Shown here: positions 35,860-48,223 of the stretch, piece after piece
How the letters are laid out: each line of letters begins with the position of its first letter
Numbering within the stretch: position 1 is the stretch's first letter
NCBI GenBank assembly: GCA_033030425.1
Contig: JAUFSD010000015.1
Span: forward strand, 248,001 to 312,000
Origin: Verpa conica
Lineage: Eukaryota > Ascomycota > Pezizomycetes > Pezizales > Morchellaceae
Reading direction: 5' to 3'
Length of the DNA stretch: 64,000 nucleotides
Position numbers and translations under genes: made by a program
The notes under the pieces: generated by a model
Told to the model about the DNA's origin: nothing
What the model saw: only the letters and a program-made list of their open reading frames with translations
Database searches by the model: none

Positions 35860-38800
35860 TACGAGCTTCCTCTGCAGCTGAAGAGGTTGGGTGGAGGGAA
35901 AGAACAGGGAAGAACCCGGGGCTTTTTCTGAATACAAGAGACAAGGCACCTGTTACTCTTACCCTATTATTGGAGCCTTTTCTCTTCGTGTATTCACTCC
36001 GGGTATATGATTCCGACCTGGGAAGGTGGCGCTAGCATTCTCTTCCCTGTTTTCTTCTACTTCCCTGATACTCGAAAAGTAATAGCATATGGTGCTTTAT
36101 TGCGTCATAAAGGTTATTGTTTTAGGCCGAGTAACTTCTTCATCAAACTGGGGTTAGGGTTTAACATTGTTTCGTTCTTAAGTTTCTGTTTCGAGTCTTA
36201 TTTCTTCAAAAACTGGCTCCTTATAAAAGAAGATAAAAATAATTACTTCTAAAAGTGCCCCCTTTATTCCTTACTCTATAAATGTCTAATTCATACTTTC
36301 TTGGAATTTGAATGATATACTTATGGGACTATACATGTATATAGTGTCTGAGGGGACAGCTGCCACGTCCCGATAACCCCCAAAAACTGAGAAGCCCCCT
36401 GGACAAAGCAAATTAAGCGGCGTAGATAGTCAGCAATCCTTCATTGGAGCAGATCATTGTCTCATGCGAGGTACGTATCCTAAACAGGTGTACCGGTGAG
36501 AGTGCGGCCCGACTAGCAAAGCCACGGTAGTAAGTACTGGAGGAAGGAGACTGGTCTTCGTAAGACCTGGCTGGCTGAAAGTGGCTTTTACTGCAAATAA
36601 GTCTAGGCCTTTCGTTCATTTTATCTTTTGCGCGTAACTTGATGGCTTACAACGCGGGTAGATCTATGGACGCTGGTGGCCTAAAGCCCCGCACAAAAAA
36701 AAGTCAATGATTGTTTACGCTCCTATATCGTCTCTAATCTCATTCATTACTACCCATAATAAATATCTCTTTTAATTTATGTAGATTAGATATAGATTAT
36801 TGTTTGCTACTAGGAGGAATCCTTCCGGTTCAGAGCTCTAGCCGCCGGCTTCAAAAAAAGAAATGACACCTGAACGATAGTTAGCAAATCGTGTGTGGGT
36901 GTGTGGGGCGAGAATAGGGTTAACCCGGTGTACTGTGAACCCTAAAGTATTTATCTCCTGTACGTAGCCTATATCTGCCCTTTGGTATAGATCTTTAGTT
37001 TTTTTGCCAAAGATAGCTCGAGTTCGCGGGGTCTCCTAGCGCAGGGATTGGTGAGATAATACATGCTCAGAATCTTTTGTCACCGCGGCGTAGAACCCTG
37101 TTGTCGGGCTTTGATAGGCCTGAGTCCTCCTTCTAGTAACCGCATATTGTTTCCACAATAGACTGTAAATGCATAATATAGGGCACAATGAGTCACGGAT
37201 AATTTAACATATATGCATCGCTGGTCTCTACATTTCAATGCGACGTGGGATGCAGAATATCAATGTTGAAACGTTGAACCCCTTCCATGGTGGTTATAAA
37301 AATTCATAAGGGGCTGTGTAAATTTGAAGGATGAACATTAGAATTCTATAAGATATTCTAAATCCAGCTGTTTAATACTTTTTATGTATGTGCTCTGGTC
37401 ATTATTGTACATACGTATCAATATGCTGTTTGTTACTCTAGCTTCTCAAATGGAAAAGAATAGTTATGGAATTTCTCCGACGTATCTAAGGGGCACAGTC
37501 TGTAGATCGATTCTATCTGTTTGAGTAGCTTCTAGCACATTCACTAGAGTTGATCTACATCTCCATACCCAGTTACTTTTATGGTCAGTACAAAACATTC
37601 TAATGGCTTGAAGCACAGATCTACGTGCATGAAACTGCAGGATGAAGTCTGGTTTGTGTGAGTTCCTAAACAGCTTACTAAAGATAAGGGGGGTAATAAT
37701 CAGCTTATGTTCATCATAACCAATTCCTTTTCCTTGAAGCGTTGGCTGTATCTTATACTATTGGAAAAAACTACTGTAACGTTGCAATCGGAGGCCATGT
37801 ACTGTGTGGCTGTCCACTTTGCCTTATAACAAAGTTGAAGGGTTTCATGATGCAAGGGAGAGATTAAAAATGCCGACATGAGAAACTACGCCCCAAGCTG
37901 CTGCAAAGTCACTGAGTGCTGCAGTTGACATTGGGTAATAGGTAAGTTATGCATCCAAATCCTTTTTTTCTTTTCATCGACACATGCAGTGAGACAATGT
38001 ACTCAAGGTTTCTGCCAGTATTTTATTGAAGCACTTGATCTGCCGTGACTGCTAACCCGGCCCCGCATTTGAAGCACGGCTGCAGCCCCCCCCACTTCTA
38101 GTTAGAATTTTACCCCGAGTTTTGAGGTGTTTTCCTCGTTCGAGCCTGACAAGATAGCGAGGCTTGAGATCCGCGATGTGGGTTATTGCCGGTAACACAT
38201 ACACGCTAGCAACAATACAGCATTCTCAGCGTCTTACAGCATATGCAACTATTAGTTACATAAGTGCGATAATCTATCGAAAGTATAAATAATGAATTCA
38301 AGATGAAGATGCAGCAATAATCATTGGCACTTTCTGGGCCGAGAGGCCAGCCCACATATCGTAGATCGAGAATGGAGATCGTAGATTCACAGACAGACAC
38401 ATATCTCCCATATTAAGTTCTTACTTTCTTGTTTTCCTCGGGTTGTCGTGGGTGGCTCCGGGTGCTACTCCGTCCGACGACCGGCGAGCACACGTGGTTC
38501 AAGCCATACGTAGGTACAGGAATACACCAGCACCCTAGTCTTTGGTGAATGTGTTTTACTAGAGTTTTCCTAGTGACAGGTATTCGTACTGGCTTCTAGC
38601 CAGCGATAACACTCTCTTTTCCACATAGCCCTTTACCTACCTTACGAAGAGAAAAAACGCGCTTCTTTCATGCTTTCCTAAGCATAGTGTCGGTAGCTTA
38701 TCCCTATGAGTTACACTCAATATCCAACAAAATTCCCGGAACTATTATTTCCAACGGAGATCCAGCTTTTCTCAGGGATAGCGCACCATCGACCAGAAAA

Positions 38801-41800
38801 CTTTGACCTTTGTTACACCATTGGAAAGGACTAGATTGCCGGAAAAAACTCAGGGGAGCGACGTGGAGTGGTAGAGCTGGACCTACTATAATTAGTCACA
38901 CAGAAAATCCTCGACATAGTTACGGAATATGTCTCGCTTGTAGAACAGGTTTAGATCAGGGTTTGAGCTAATATTCTTTCTTATGTTTTTACCAAAGTTT
39001 TACGGCAGATATATTCACAATAATAGATTTTATAGGGAGAACTATACTAATTTTACTGATGTGACTAGTTGGGAACCCCGTCGTTGCCCGTTACCCGTCA
39101 CCCATCACCTATCATGCGCCTACTATCTAAGGCCCCTCTCTTTTGACAATAAGTCTACTATCAGCTTCTTATTTTTACTACTACTTTTACCTCTAATTGA
39201 TAGGAAAATATTTAGAGTTAACCCACTAGAAATTACCGACAAGATGTACGATTTGTTATAGATAAACCATAAAGGCAATCATTCAAGAAAGGTCTGTGGT
39301 GTTCACCCGCTTCACATAATCTCACTCGAGCTTCTATAGCGCTCAACCTGTTATTTAAATCAAATAGAAAAATAGTCGAGAAACGACCCCAACAGACCCA
39401 AGAATCAAAATTTACGCGTGGTATTTCGAATATTATTAAATTCTTGCCTTCGGCTAGGTCCTCTGTGTTAGTTTCTTAATCACAGAAACCTGATCTTGAC
39501 TATAATACTATCGCGCAATCATGCAGAGCCCACCATCTCCCTCCCCAAAAATGATTCAAGAAGACTACAAGTTCGTATTAAAAAAATTACCATAAGCGAT
39601 TGCATACACTCTAAGCACCCAAAAACAAATAGCACTCTAAAAAGAATACGCAAACATACATAACACACCCCTTCCATTCTCTTAGGCACCCATTCTTACT
39701 CTGTTTCACGTTTTTCCATTTCCTCCCATAGTTTCTCTTTTGCCCGTTTCTAGTATCTAGATTCTTCCCAGTATGACTTTAAGGCGTTCGCAATTGTTCT
39801 TGGGTATACAGTAGATTCTCTCCCGTGACGTGGGCCAATGGGCACTCGGTCAGTAAATCTGTTTCTGTCCTTGCTTTGGACCCTTCACCATAGTTTTTCC
39901 CGGTTATTGGAATTTTTCCAATTTTTAATAAAATTTTGTCGGCACAAGATCTAAAAAAAAATTGTACCCAGATCTTAGTTAAATTTACTCGCGACAGCTA
40001 TTATGGTTGGTGGGTGGAGGTGCTGCCGCTTTAGATTTAGGTATAGAACTAACGGGACATACTGTACTGAGTACTATGGATAGTACAGCCGGTCCCGGTG
40101 ACTCTATTTCTGACTAGTACAGCGTAGCTGTGACAATGACTGATTTTTTTTGAGTAATGGTATAGATAACTAGTTCTGACCATGACTAAATCATCATCGA
40201 ATATTGTAAAGCCCTCTACAGCTGTGAAATAGAAAATTTCCTCCTGCATTAACCCCACTAACTGCATCAAACATATCAGCACCAGCTAATCCGGTATTAA
40301 TTATATAATAGATCTACTACAACTCATTTCTGACTATGACAAAAGTCAATATTTTTAAGCACACGGAAGGTGACCTGACAACCTGACGCACTATCCACAG
40401 CTCTCGGTACAGTATGCTCTACTCTACCACCAGCTGGGTGCTCCTCCAATACTCATAAGCGCTATGTTCAAGTCGCAGCAAGGCTCTCGTCTGTTATGTT
40501 TGAAACCCCCGCGCTTAGTCCTTGACGAGTTCTAATTAACCTATTCAGTATTATTATTATTTTCCCTAGATAGCATCGTTATATTTAGGGGGAGGCATAC
40601 TAAAACCTACAGGGAAAACCTACATCTATCCGGATCTAGTATCTCCCTTCTCCCCTAAAAGCGTAGTAGACAAAGGGCACTGCTTTCAGTTCTTACAAAG
40701 TAGGCTGCCTCCTGTACTGCGTACGTGTAATTAAGTGGTGAGAGAATACTCTATCCTTCGTATTTCTTATATAGATATCTTTAAGTGAATACTTTCTTTT
40801 TTTTTTATTTAGAAAATTTTGATGTTATTTATGCATATGCTATCACTCGGTGCTCTAATATCGTCTCATAAGAATTCTCCATTGTGAAACTTGATACAAG
40901 GGCAGTGATTCATAATAGAAGCCTAAAATATCCGTCTACTATAGACACCCCTAATAGAGGATGCTATTTCGTTAGTATATGCCGAAGTTTTTAGAACTGT
41001 TAATAGGGAAGAGTCAAAACGCCTATCTTTGAAATATCTACTTAATCCTTAAGAAAGGATGAAATATATGCGTTAGAGAGATAAGCTTCAATAAGTATAA
41101 TCTAGGACTATAGTTTTCTCCGTGACTGAGAAAGAACTGATCGAAGTTAGTCATATCTAAAGGTTTGCCCGATAGAGATAAAGACTGATGAGGGTGACTT
41201 TAAATTCTTAGTATCATGGCACATCACTCGACACCCTCTTTGCGACCAAACACACCAAACGATTGGCCCTCAGAAGATTAGTAGGTTAACTGTGGAATAA
41301 CTACAAATGCTAGTGACAAATTTTATAAGTGTATAACTTATTGAGAAGCTTGCCTATCTAGCTGATTTTTGGCTCACCCGCTGCAACTAGAGGTAATTTA
41401 GTAACTGATAACAAATGGGTAATATATTAATATAAAACTTAATTTCAGGGAGAGTTAAGGATTTATGTGCGAGTGATAACTTGTGAAAATCGCGAAGCCT
41501 CAGACAATAATCAAAGAGTAGAATAAATAGATTCTAATGTACTCATTTTGAGCCAAGCAGGGCGTTAATGAGTTTAAACATCATGAATATCTCAGACATG
41601 CGCTATTTTATGGGACTGAAAGTCTTGATTTTCTTAGGTATGGTACCGAAGTAGCAATAGTGATTGGAGGAGTTAGGCTAATGATATCAGTAACTAGTAG
41701 AGACAGAGACTCAACTCAAACCACACCTCTAGAATAGATATTCGAAAATAAAAACGTAGAACGGATTTACAAGTAACGGGCAAGTTATCGAAATTTCGCT

Positions 41801-42092
41801 GTTACTAAGATACCATATCTCCACTTGTACTCTCTCATAAGCTAGTCAGCTTGCGCCTCGTGCCCGTGGTCTCACCCAGATTATTGCAACGAGTAAATAA
41901 AAGGCTAGATATCAGGGGGGAAATCACTGGTATGATTGAACTACCGCTCATTCTCTATGAGCAACTCCAAACCAGACCCGATTCTAAATTCACAAACAAA
42001 AAAAGGTTTCTCGCTCCTTCACTCCAGTCTTAATTCTACAGTCCTCCTTTTTTCCCCATCCTACGCTCATGCTTTCTAGGTGATATATACGC

Positions 42093-42634
42093 TTATTCCT
42101 CCTCCACATAGCGAGACCGAATGTCCTTCCATTGCCTACCCCTGTTGAGGTTATCCCATAGCCTATCGGTAGCTTGATCAAAAAGACTATCCAGCACACA
42201 CACGTCAGTGGATTTTCACGAGGGTCCCGGCGACTCACCCAATCCCTCTTCTATTTTAAATCCTACTATGCCCAGATGAAAATCCTAAAAGTACAGATGA
42301 GAGCATGGTTGCCCTATCTAGCACCTAGGGTAGAGCAGGGCACAGTAGAGATATCGAACATCTAGAGGTGGAAGCGAGGGAGTCAGAGAAACCTACATCT
42401 CAAAGGCGAAAGCGCTAGCAAAAACGCCTCCGACAAAGACGAAGTTCCGGCGGAAGATAGCGTTGTAGATGGAGGTCGAGATCTATTCCCGCGATGGTCA
42501 GCCCAATTCTCCCTAGGATAAATAAATAGAATTTCTCGTCCCCAGCCGGTAGAACCCCGGTTATAGGCAATCCCCCTAACGGCGCACAAATTCTATGATG
42601 AAAAGAACAGATAACAAGGGACACATACAGGCAT
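42093..42634 (-). CDS. QCR9: Cytochrome bc1 complex subunit 9 (Qcr9)
   Basis: Three exons: 42634-42629 (ATG CCT only), 42482-42397, 42186-42093; 61 aa, the family's usual size. The joined protein starts MPISTSIYNAIFRRNFVFVG, has the single membrane helix GGVFASAFAFEILFD, and ends with TDRLWDNLNRGRQWKDIRSR plus YVEEE. These are the hallmark features of Qcr9, a small single-pass subunit of mitochondrial complex III in the inner membrane. Donors are GTATGT and GTAGGT; acceptors AATAG and GATAG; introns 146 and 210 bp. The longest open frame over this locus (42415-42750) is in another frame and is not the gene. Confidence 0.93.
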
Positions 42635-43196
42635 TTTGGGGCTTCAAGGTGGAATGTACACTTCGTGAATGGATCGGTGTTTGGAGGTTTGTGTGGTGGG
42701 GGTGTGATTGATGGCGGTTGCCCGGGAGGTGGTGCAAATGTTCGACTCAAGCAGTGTGTATTAGTCAGCGACTGCTATGATTGGCTGATAGGCACCGAGT
42801 TTTCCCGAGTGTGAAGCTGTGATGTATTGAAATCCACTACAACCCTGAGACTCAGATAGCAACATAAAAAGATACTGCAAACTTTTATACGATATCTCAT
42901 CTGACCAGCTAGAATACAAGCAAGGGGAAACAAGAAAACAAGCAAATCAGACCACCTATCACTAGTACACTTTATATCAAACCAGAATACAAAAGAAGCG
43001 AAATAGATAAAAGAAACAAGCAGTAATGCTAGAAGTGATCTACAGGGAAACACCCCAAGTCAGTTCAACAAATCCATCTTATACTCCCTCTCGCCAAACC
43101 CCAGTCCCAGCCCGAACAAACAAAAAGAGAAACAATAAAATATTACCCTCAAGTATCTTCGCACCTCGCAAATAAAGGGGAGCGAAAATTCTATAT
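42635..43196. other. Intergenic between QCR9 and LNP1
   Basis: About 560 bp holding the QCR9 promoter and the LNP1 3' end. A hydrophobic open frame at 42775-43053 (minus) has no conserved features and is not called. Confidence 0.4.
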
Positions 43197-43973
43197 TCAA
43201 GCCCGCTTACTCCCCTTAGTCGCTTTACCTTTTGATCTTGGTTTTGGTGGCTCTGGAATCTCCTCTTCCTCCTCACTACCATCATCTTCTGAATCCTCTT
43301 CAGAAGAAGATTCTGGTTTAACTTCTACCACCTTCTTCGCCTTGCTCCTCGTAGTTCTAACGTTCTCGCTGGGTGTCGGACTCCTCGACTTGCTACTTCT
43401 CGATTTCTTGACCTCAAGATTTGGGGCTATGTCCAACTCTCCTTCCTCTCCCCTCGTACTCAGCGGTTGACTAGGTGATCGGCTCGGCGGTCGCCCATTC
43501 ATCATACCACATCTAGTACACCCCCATCCCTCCATATCCTCTGGGTTCTTTGTCCCAGGAGGTGCTAACCCATTCACCATCCTACAGTTTTTGCAAATCA
43601 ATGCGTAGCGGTTATTCGGGCTCGTCTCGTCTTCGCCTACAAGGACGTCAAGGACACGGTCGAACCAACGCGGAGATATAGGCTCTTCCGGCTGAATATG
43701 CTGCTGGGATGCCGGCTGTGTCGTTGTTTGCGGGAGGTCGAGTATGGGGATAGGGGCTGGTGGGTTAGATTTCTGGACTGGGTTCGGGTTATTAGTTGCA
43801 GGACGTGCTACCGCCTGTTGTTGGGCCATAAGCTGTTGCTGAACCTGTTGCTGCTGGATTTCTTGAGGTGTAGTTGGAACCGGAGGAGGAACTCTACTGG
43901 ACTCGCCCTTCAGGCGCTGCTTAAGCTGGCTATTCGGATGTCCGTGTGGTCCGTGTGGTCCTTGAGGTCCGCC

Positions 43974-44004
<31 letters not shown>

Positions 44005-44649
44005 GCCTCCTTCTCCGCATCAGAGGAGACAGACCCGCCTCCGTATTTCTCAAGGATATACTGAGTGGTTGAGAATTTCATAACCTCTTTAAACTTCTCC
44101 ACAGTATCCTTTTGTTCCGCCTGCAGGTCTTCCAATCTCGTCTCGGTAGCTGAAATCCTACTATTATAGTATAGTACCAGCAGCTTCCTTATAGACCAGA
44201 TTCTGCCCCCCACCAAGAGTCATCAGTATACAGGCCCTCCGCCGAAGAAATGTAGAGAGGGATCGTACCCAACCGGTCCACCTACCAAACCCCCGATCTC
44301 TAGGGGCCTTATCTGATTCCATCCTACCACGAGGAATACAAAGACTACATAAGAAATATAGGCAACAAATGTGTAGATAGTAAATAACCCCTTGTAACGG
44401 CGAAGATTTTGCCGGAAAGCGGCAAGCTTTGAGGTTTCGGCTTGAATTTGCGATGTGAGCTTTGCAAGGGTGCGTTCGAATGAGTCCGGGGAGTTATCTT
44501 CGCGCTGGTACGTTGCTTTATATTAGTTTGAGGCGCAGAAGAAAAGATGTAGTACGGGTGCGAAACATAGGGTAGCCAGCATAAAAGATTGGGGGGAGGG
44601 GGGGTGAAGCAAATAAACTTACTTTACCGAACGGCCAGAAAGAAACCAT
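43197..44649 (-). CDS. LNP1: Lunapark homologue, ER junction protein Lnp1
   Basis: Three exons: 44649-44623, 44504-44269, 44202-43197; 422 aa. MVSFWPFGK is joined to REDNSPDSFERTLAKLTSQI. The two transmembrane segments are at about 49-71 (LFTIYTFVAYISYVVFVFLV) and 77-97 (GGLVGGPV/GIWSIRKLL). A coiled coil (TRLEDLQAEQKDTVEKFKEV), polyglutamine/Pro-rich disorder and the lunapark-type zinc ribbon follow, CKNC and CTRC (Cys about 291, 294, 316, 319). Acidic/basic tail. Lunapark proteins sit at three-way junctions of the tubular ER and stabilise the network. The second intron (44203-44268, GTACG..GGCAG) is required, because unspliced reading hits stops and loses the second membrane segment. The 9-codon first exon matches the family start. 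Confidence 0.93.
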
Positions 44650-45071
44650 TTTTGCGTGTGTATCTCTTCCAGCTCAGGGGGTGGGAAGACAAGCAAGGCC
44701 TTTGGCAGGGAGAGACGAGAGAGCTGTTAATAAATACAAAAGGGAAAAAGAGAGTGTGGCGGTGAAGCTGAAGGGGGAGATGCCTGGTTGCAATAAATCT
44801 GTCAGACCGAGAAAGTTGAGAAGGCCACGGCGGCAATCCGCGCGTGTGTCATTACGCATTTGACGTCACGTGACACGCCAACATTGTCCCCTGCAGCCAT
44901 CATCAGTCTTGTCAGTCTGTCAGTCTATCAGAGCATCTCGATGCGAATGAGCACGGAATGGTCCTGCAGTGCTTTCTTCCTATCATGAAATGCTACAGAG
45001 CACATAAGTGTGTACTCTACATGTACATACATGTATCTATTCACCTATGGAGAGGGATGCTCTGCTGTCCC
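44650..45071. other. Intergenic between the carbinolamine dehydratase and LNP1
   Basis: About 420 bp, LNP1 promoter side. It contains TGACGTCACGTGAC near 44860-44873 (CRE-like TGACGTCA overlapping E-box CACGTG), a plausible bZIP or bHLH site, and a short tgtcagtc direct repeat near 44913-44928. Confidence 0.5.
44860..44873. promoter_or_regulatory. CRE / E-box composite site upstream of LNP1
   Basis: TGACGTCA overlaps CACGTG about 210 bp upstream of the LNP1 start. TGACGTCA is the classic ATF/CREB site and CACGTG the classic bHLH site; use at this promoter is inferred. Confidence 0.5.
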
Positions 45072-45813
45072 CTATTTCTTCGACTTTTCTGCGCATGGTC
45101 CACACTCCTGCACTCCCTGACCCAAAAGGCTATCTAGAACATTACCTCCCGTCTCCTCCGGGGATAGTGGTGGCTGCTGCTGCTGCTCTTGTCTTCCCGC
45201 CCCAACTTCCCCAAGCTCTGCTCCCTTTTCATCACAGAACTTTGCCATTTCAACGTCTTTGTAAGAGAGGCCTAACGGGTTATGTGTAGTCCAGCGAATC
45301 ACAACTTTATTGTAGACCTATTTTATCCCCCGATGAGATAAGAATCAGTGGCTTTTTTTTTTCTTTCTTCTTCTCGGCACATATTTTACCGATTTATATA
45401 ATGAAAAAGAGCCTAAGTACGTACATTCGCCCACTCCGGATGATGTCGCGCAACTTTGCACTGGTCTGCAACTTGGTTGATGAATATCTGCATTCACACC
45501 TCCCACTTGTGTTAACCAGCCCAACACTCTATGTTCAACACCCCCTCTCTCTAGGAGTACAAACCATAGTGGTCTTGAAAGTTTTAAACTCGAACTTTCT
45601 CTCAAGCCCCATCCGTGTAGCACTCAGTGTCCATTTCCCATCCTGCAGAAGCCGGAGAGCCTCCTCCTTGAAAGACTCCTCCGTCCCAGCCGACCACTGA
45701 GGACTCACGGATGTCGAGGAGGAGGACATACTCCGTGCGCCAAACTGAGACAAGGGTTTATGAACAACTAAAGTTAAGCGGAGGTTCGAAAATAGACGAC
45801 GGTAGAGGGCCAT
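45072..45813 (-). CDS. Pterin-4a-carbinolamine dehydratase (PCD/DCoH family)
   Basis: Three exons: 45813-45565, 45487-45425, 45317-45072; 185 aa. The core reads WTLSATRMGLERKFEFKTFK, then TTMIFINQVADQCKVARHHP with EW (His 98-99), then NVYNKVVIRWTTHNPLGLSY and KDVEMAKFCD. RHHPEW and WTTH are the catalytic-site signatures. The enzyme dehydrates 4a-hydroxytetrahydrobiopterin in pterin recycling; the fold is also found as a transcriptional coactivator (DCoH). The N-terminal 30 residues (MALYRRLFSNLRLTLVVHKP) are basic and hydrophobic, suggesting mitochondrial targeting. The C-terminal tail is unusual: a polyglutamine run followed by QECGPCAEKSKK with a CxxC pair. The middle exon is 63 nt, and its junctions restore the HHPEW core exactly. 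Introns are 77 and 107 bp. Confidence 0.9.
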
Positions 45814-47307
45814 TATCGTCCTGAATGTTACTTTGCGTGATTTTGCGGCTCAGCGGGATTCTATGACGTTTACCGTAGATCAGGGTGCCCTGTGCCCTTA
45901 ACCCTGGGAGACGGAGTATTGTTTATAGCTAAGTTTTTTTTCTCCCCCTCGATAAGCATTTAACAGTGTTCATCCAGCATCACGCCAGTCAAAACACATC
46001 CACTCACAACACCATGTATGCATCATCTCATACTCGAATCCATTATATATACATAATTATACAGTATTTACAATTAAATTTAAAATAAAATAATAACTCC
46101 CCCCCCGTTCCACCTCATTCTAGTACTTCCCCCCCTTCTAGCCTTACCCACAGTTTTTCTTCTCCCTCTCCTCGGAGAGTCGAATGAATACTGTAACTGG
46201 TTTATTATACAATAATAACTCGGTAACCCGTCGGGCACAAAGTAAATGGTACCTATCCCACTTGCGTGGGGGAGGGCCCCATGAAGCGAGGATTAGTCCC
46301 CTTGTTTCTTTTGGAAGATCGCGATTAAGCCGGAATCCTGTCGCCTTTTTTTTCTGTGGTCTGGATTTGACTATGATGGTCTTACATCTCTTGTATGATT
46401 CAATGCTTTAGATAAAATTTATACCCTATTTTTATAGGAATCTCGACATGTTCATTGTATACATAGCGCAAGATAAGTCGGTTGAGGAGGATAGTGCTTT
46501 TGTAATAGTAGAGTGCCATCAATCTATTATATCACGCCGTTAACAGTCCTAGATGAGTGTAAAACAATCGACACAAGGGTAACAGCCACATAACAGGGTT
46601 GGGATAAGATTATCAGTGCACATATACTTATCAGGTTCCCGACCCAGTTGCCGTAGCTGCCAAAATAGTATAACCTTTACTAGACCTTTTGACTGGATTA
46701 TCCATCCTCAAATATAAGTGCTCCCAACTCTTGGGAAAGAACTGACTCTTGGTATGTAGTCATAAAACGTCGATTATAAGGATATATGTATATACCTATA
46801 TCAAATCCCCCAGACACATCATATAAGAAGAAAAGGAAAACGCAAAAGCACATAACGTACAACAAAAACAAGACACAGAGCACTCTAACCCCACAAAAAC
46901 GTAAGGCAGCAGCAGAACATAGTACAGACACATACACGAAGGATATGTTGAGAGGTGGGGTAATGATAGCTGCAGTGAGGAAGAGACAAGGAGAGGGAAG
47001 GATAAACATTTCACCCCATTACGAAGAAACGAGAATTTCCTTTAAAAAAAACCAATGTAACCAACGCAAGAAACCAGACCGACCAGACAAGACAAGACTC
47101 AAACACAAACAGTTTAAAAGAAACAAACCCTGTCCCCTCTCCCCTCTCCCATACGATAAGTGCTTGATACGTAATACCCTCTACCTCTTTCGCAACCCAG
47201 TCAATCCAACCCAGCCTTCAGAGATATTCTCCACCTCACACCTCTTTCGGCTATACAAGCACAATTTTATTCCAACCCCCAATTGACCTCTATGTCACGG
47301 TACTGTT
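45814..47307. other. Intergenic between SEC4 3' end and the PCD gene
   Basis: About 1.5 kb. The segment 46786-47286 is open on the plus strand but Lys/Asn/Thr-rich and antisense to the expected SEC4 3' UTR; not called. No repeat or RNA gene is recognised. Confidence 0.4.
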
Positions 47308-48223
47308 TTAACAACATTTACCGCCAATTGCGCCGCCATTATCCCTCCCTGGATCTACGGTGTTACCCGCACCGCCCGCTCTCTCCTCTGCGCGTGTGGT
47401 ATCCATGATACGTTTCTTAATATCTGCGGCTAGATTGAAGAATGCCTTTTCGACGTTGATGTTGCTCTTTGCTGATACTTCCATAAACGGTATTCCGAGT
47501 TCATCGGCGAGTTGCTGGCCACGTTCGGTAGAAACCACACGTTTTTCTTCCCAATCACATTTGTTGCCGATAAGGATCTTGTTGACACCCTCGGTCGCGT
47601 GCTGCTCGACGTTTGAAAACCAGGTTCGGATGTCTATATGAAGGTAGAGGATTAGCTAGAGATAAAAGTAGGACGATTTAGGGTAGTATAAGGTAGGCGG
47701 GAGGAGAGGGGACACACTATCGAAGGATCTCTCGTCTGTAACATCATAAACTAGTAGGATTCCCATAGCCCCACGATAATAAGCGGTGGTGATTGTCCGG
47801 AATCGTTCCTGGCCTGTAGATTGCGGCAACACCCCACGTCAGCGGTAGCTCATTAAACCCACGTGTGAAACACCCCTGTAACATGCGCCAAACAAACGGG
47901 TAGCAGAAACAAAGTAGGGGGATCGATATGGAACATACCAGCAGTGTCCCAGATTTGTAGCTTGACTCTCTTCCCATCCAGCTCGATCGTTCGGATCTTG
48001 AAGTCGATACCGATGGTGGTGATGAAACTCGGCGTGAATGAGTCCTCGCTGAATCTTAAGAGACAGCACGACTTACCGACGCCTGAATCGCCGATCAAGA
48101 GAAGCTTTATCTGTAGTGTGAAGATGGTGTCAGCCTCCTACTTCTTCAAGCTTTTCATATCTGGGGTGATGTGGGGGGGGAGGGGGAGCTTACCAGGAAG
48201 TCGTAGTTCCGAGAGCCAGCCAT
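47308..48223 (-). CDS. SEC4: Rab GTPase Sec4 (Rab8/Rab10 type)
   Basis: Four exons: 48223-48194, 48110-47939, 47813-47718, 47633-47308; 207 aa. All GTPase motifs are present: P-loop GDSGVGKS (17-24), switch I TTIGIDFK, switch II WDTAGQERF (rebuilt across junction 2), NKCD (123-126) and SAK. The C-terminus ends GGKCC, a double-cysteine geranylgeranylation site. [20 protein letters not shown] and the effector region match fungal Sec4/SrgA, which drives docking of post-Golgi vesicles at growth sites through the exocyst. Introns are 83, 125 and 84 bp; each junction restores conserved sequence ([20 protein letters not shown] and [16 protein letters not shown]). No missing catalytic residue. Confidence 0.96.

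Larger units (their letters stand above)
32026..42092. other. 10-kb gene-empty, mostly AT-rich region
   Basis: No ORF here has family features, splice structure or transposon similarity that I can see. The first 700 bp is the upstream region of the mitochondrial-protein gene and holds a heptamer tandem repeat (32547-32581). A similar heptamer tract lies at 39080-39115. A strong imperfect inverted repeat is at 35737-35859. 34.6-35.0 kb looks less AT-rich than its surroundings but encodes nothing recognisable. 39.3-42.0 kb is very AT-rich. Confidence 0.45.

Noticed and set aside
42415..42750. 111-aa Pro-rich open frame on the minus strand
   Set aside because: It overlaps QCR9 in a different frame; the spliced QCR9 model explains the conserved sequence.
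42775..43053. Hydrophobic 92-aa open frame (minus)
   Set aside because: Lies in the LNP1 3' region/QCR9 promoter, AT-rich composition explains the hydrophobicity, no conserved motif.
46786..47286. 166-aa Lys/Asn/Thr-rich open frame (plus)
   Set aside because: Antisense to the SEC4 3' UTR, biased AT-rich composition, no domain or intron structure.
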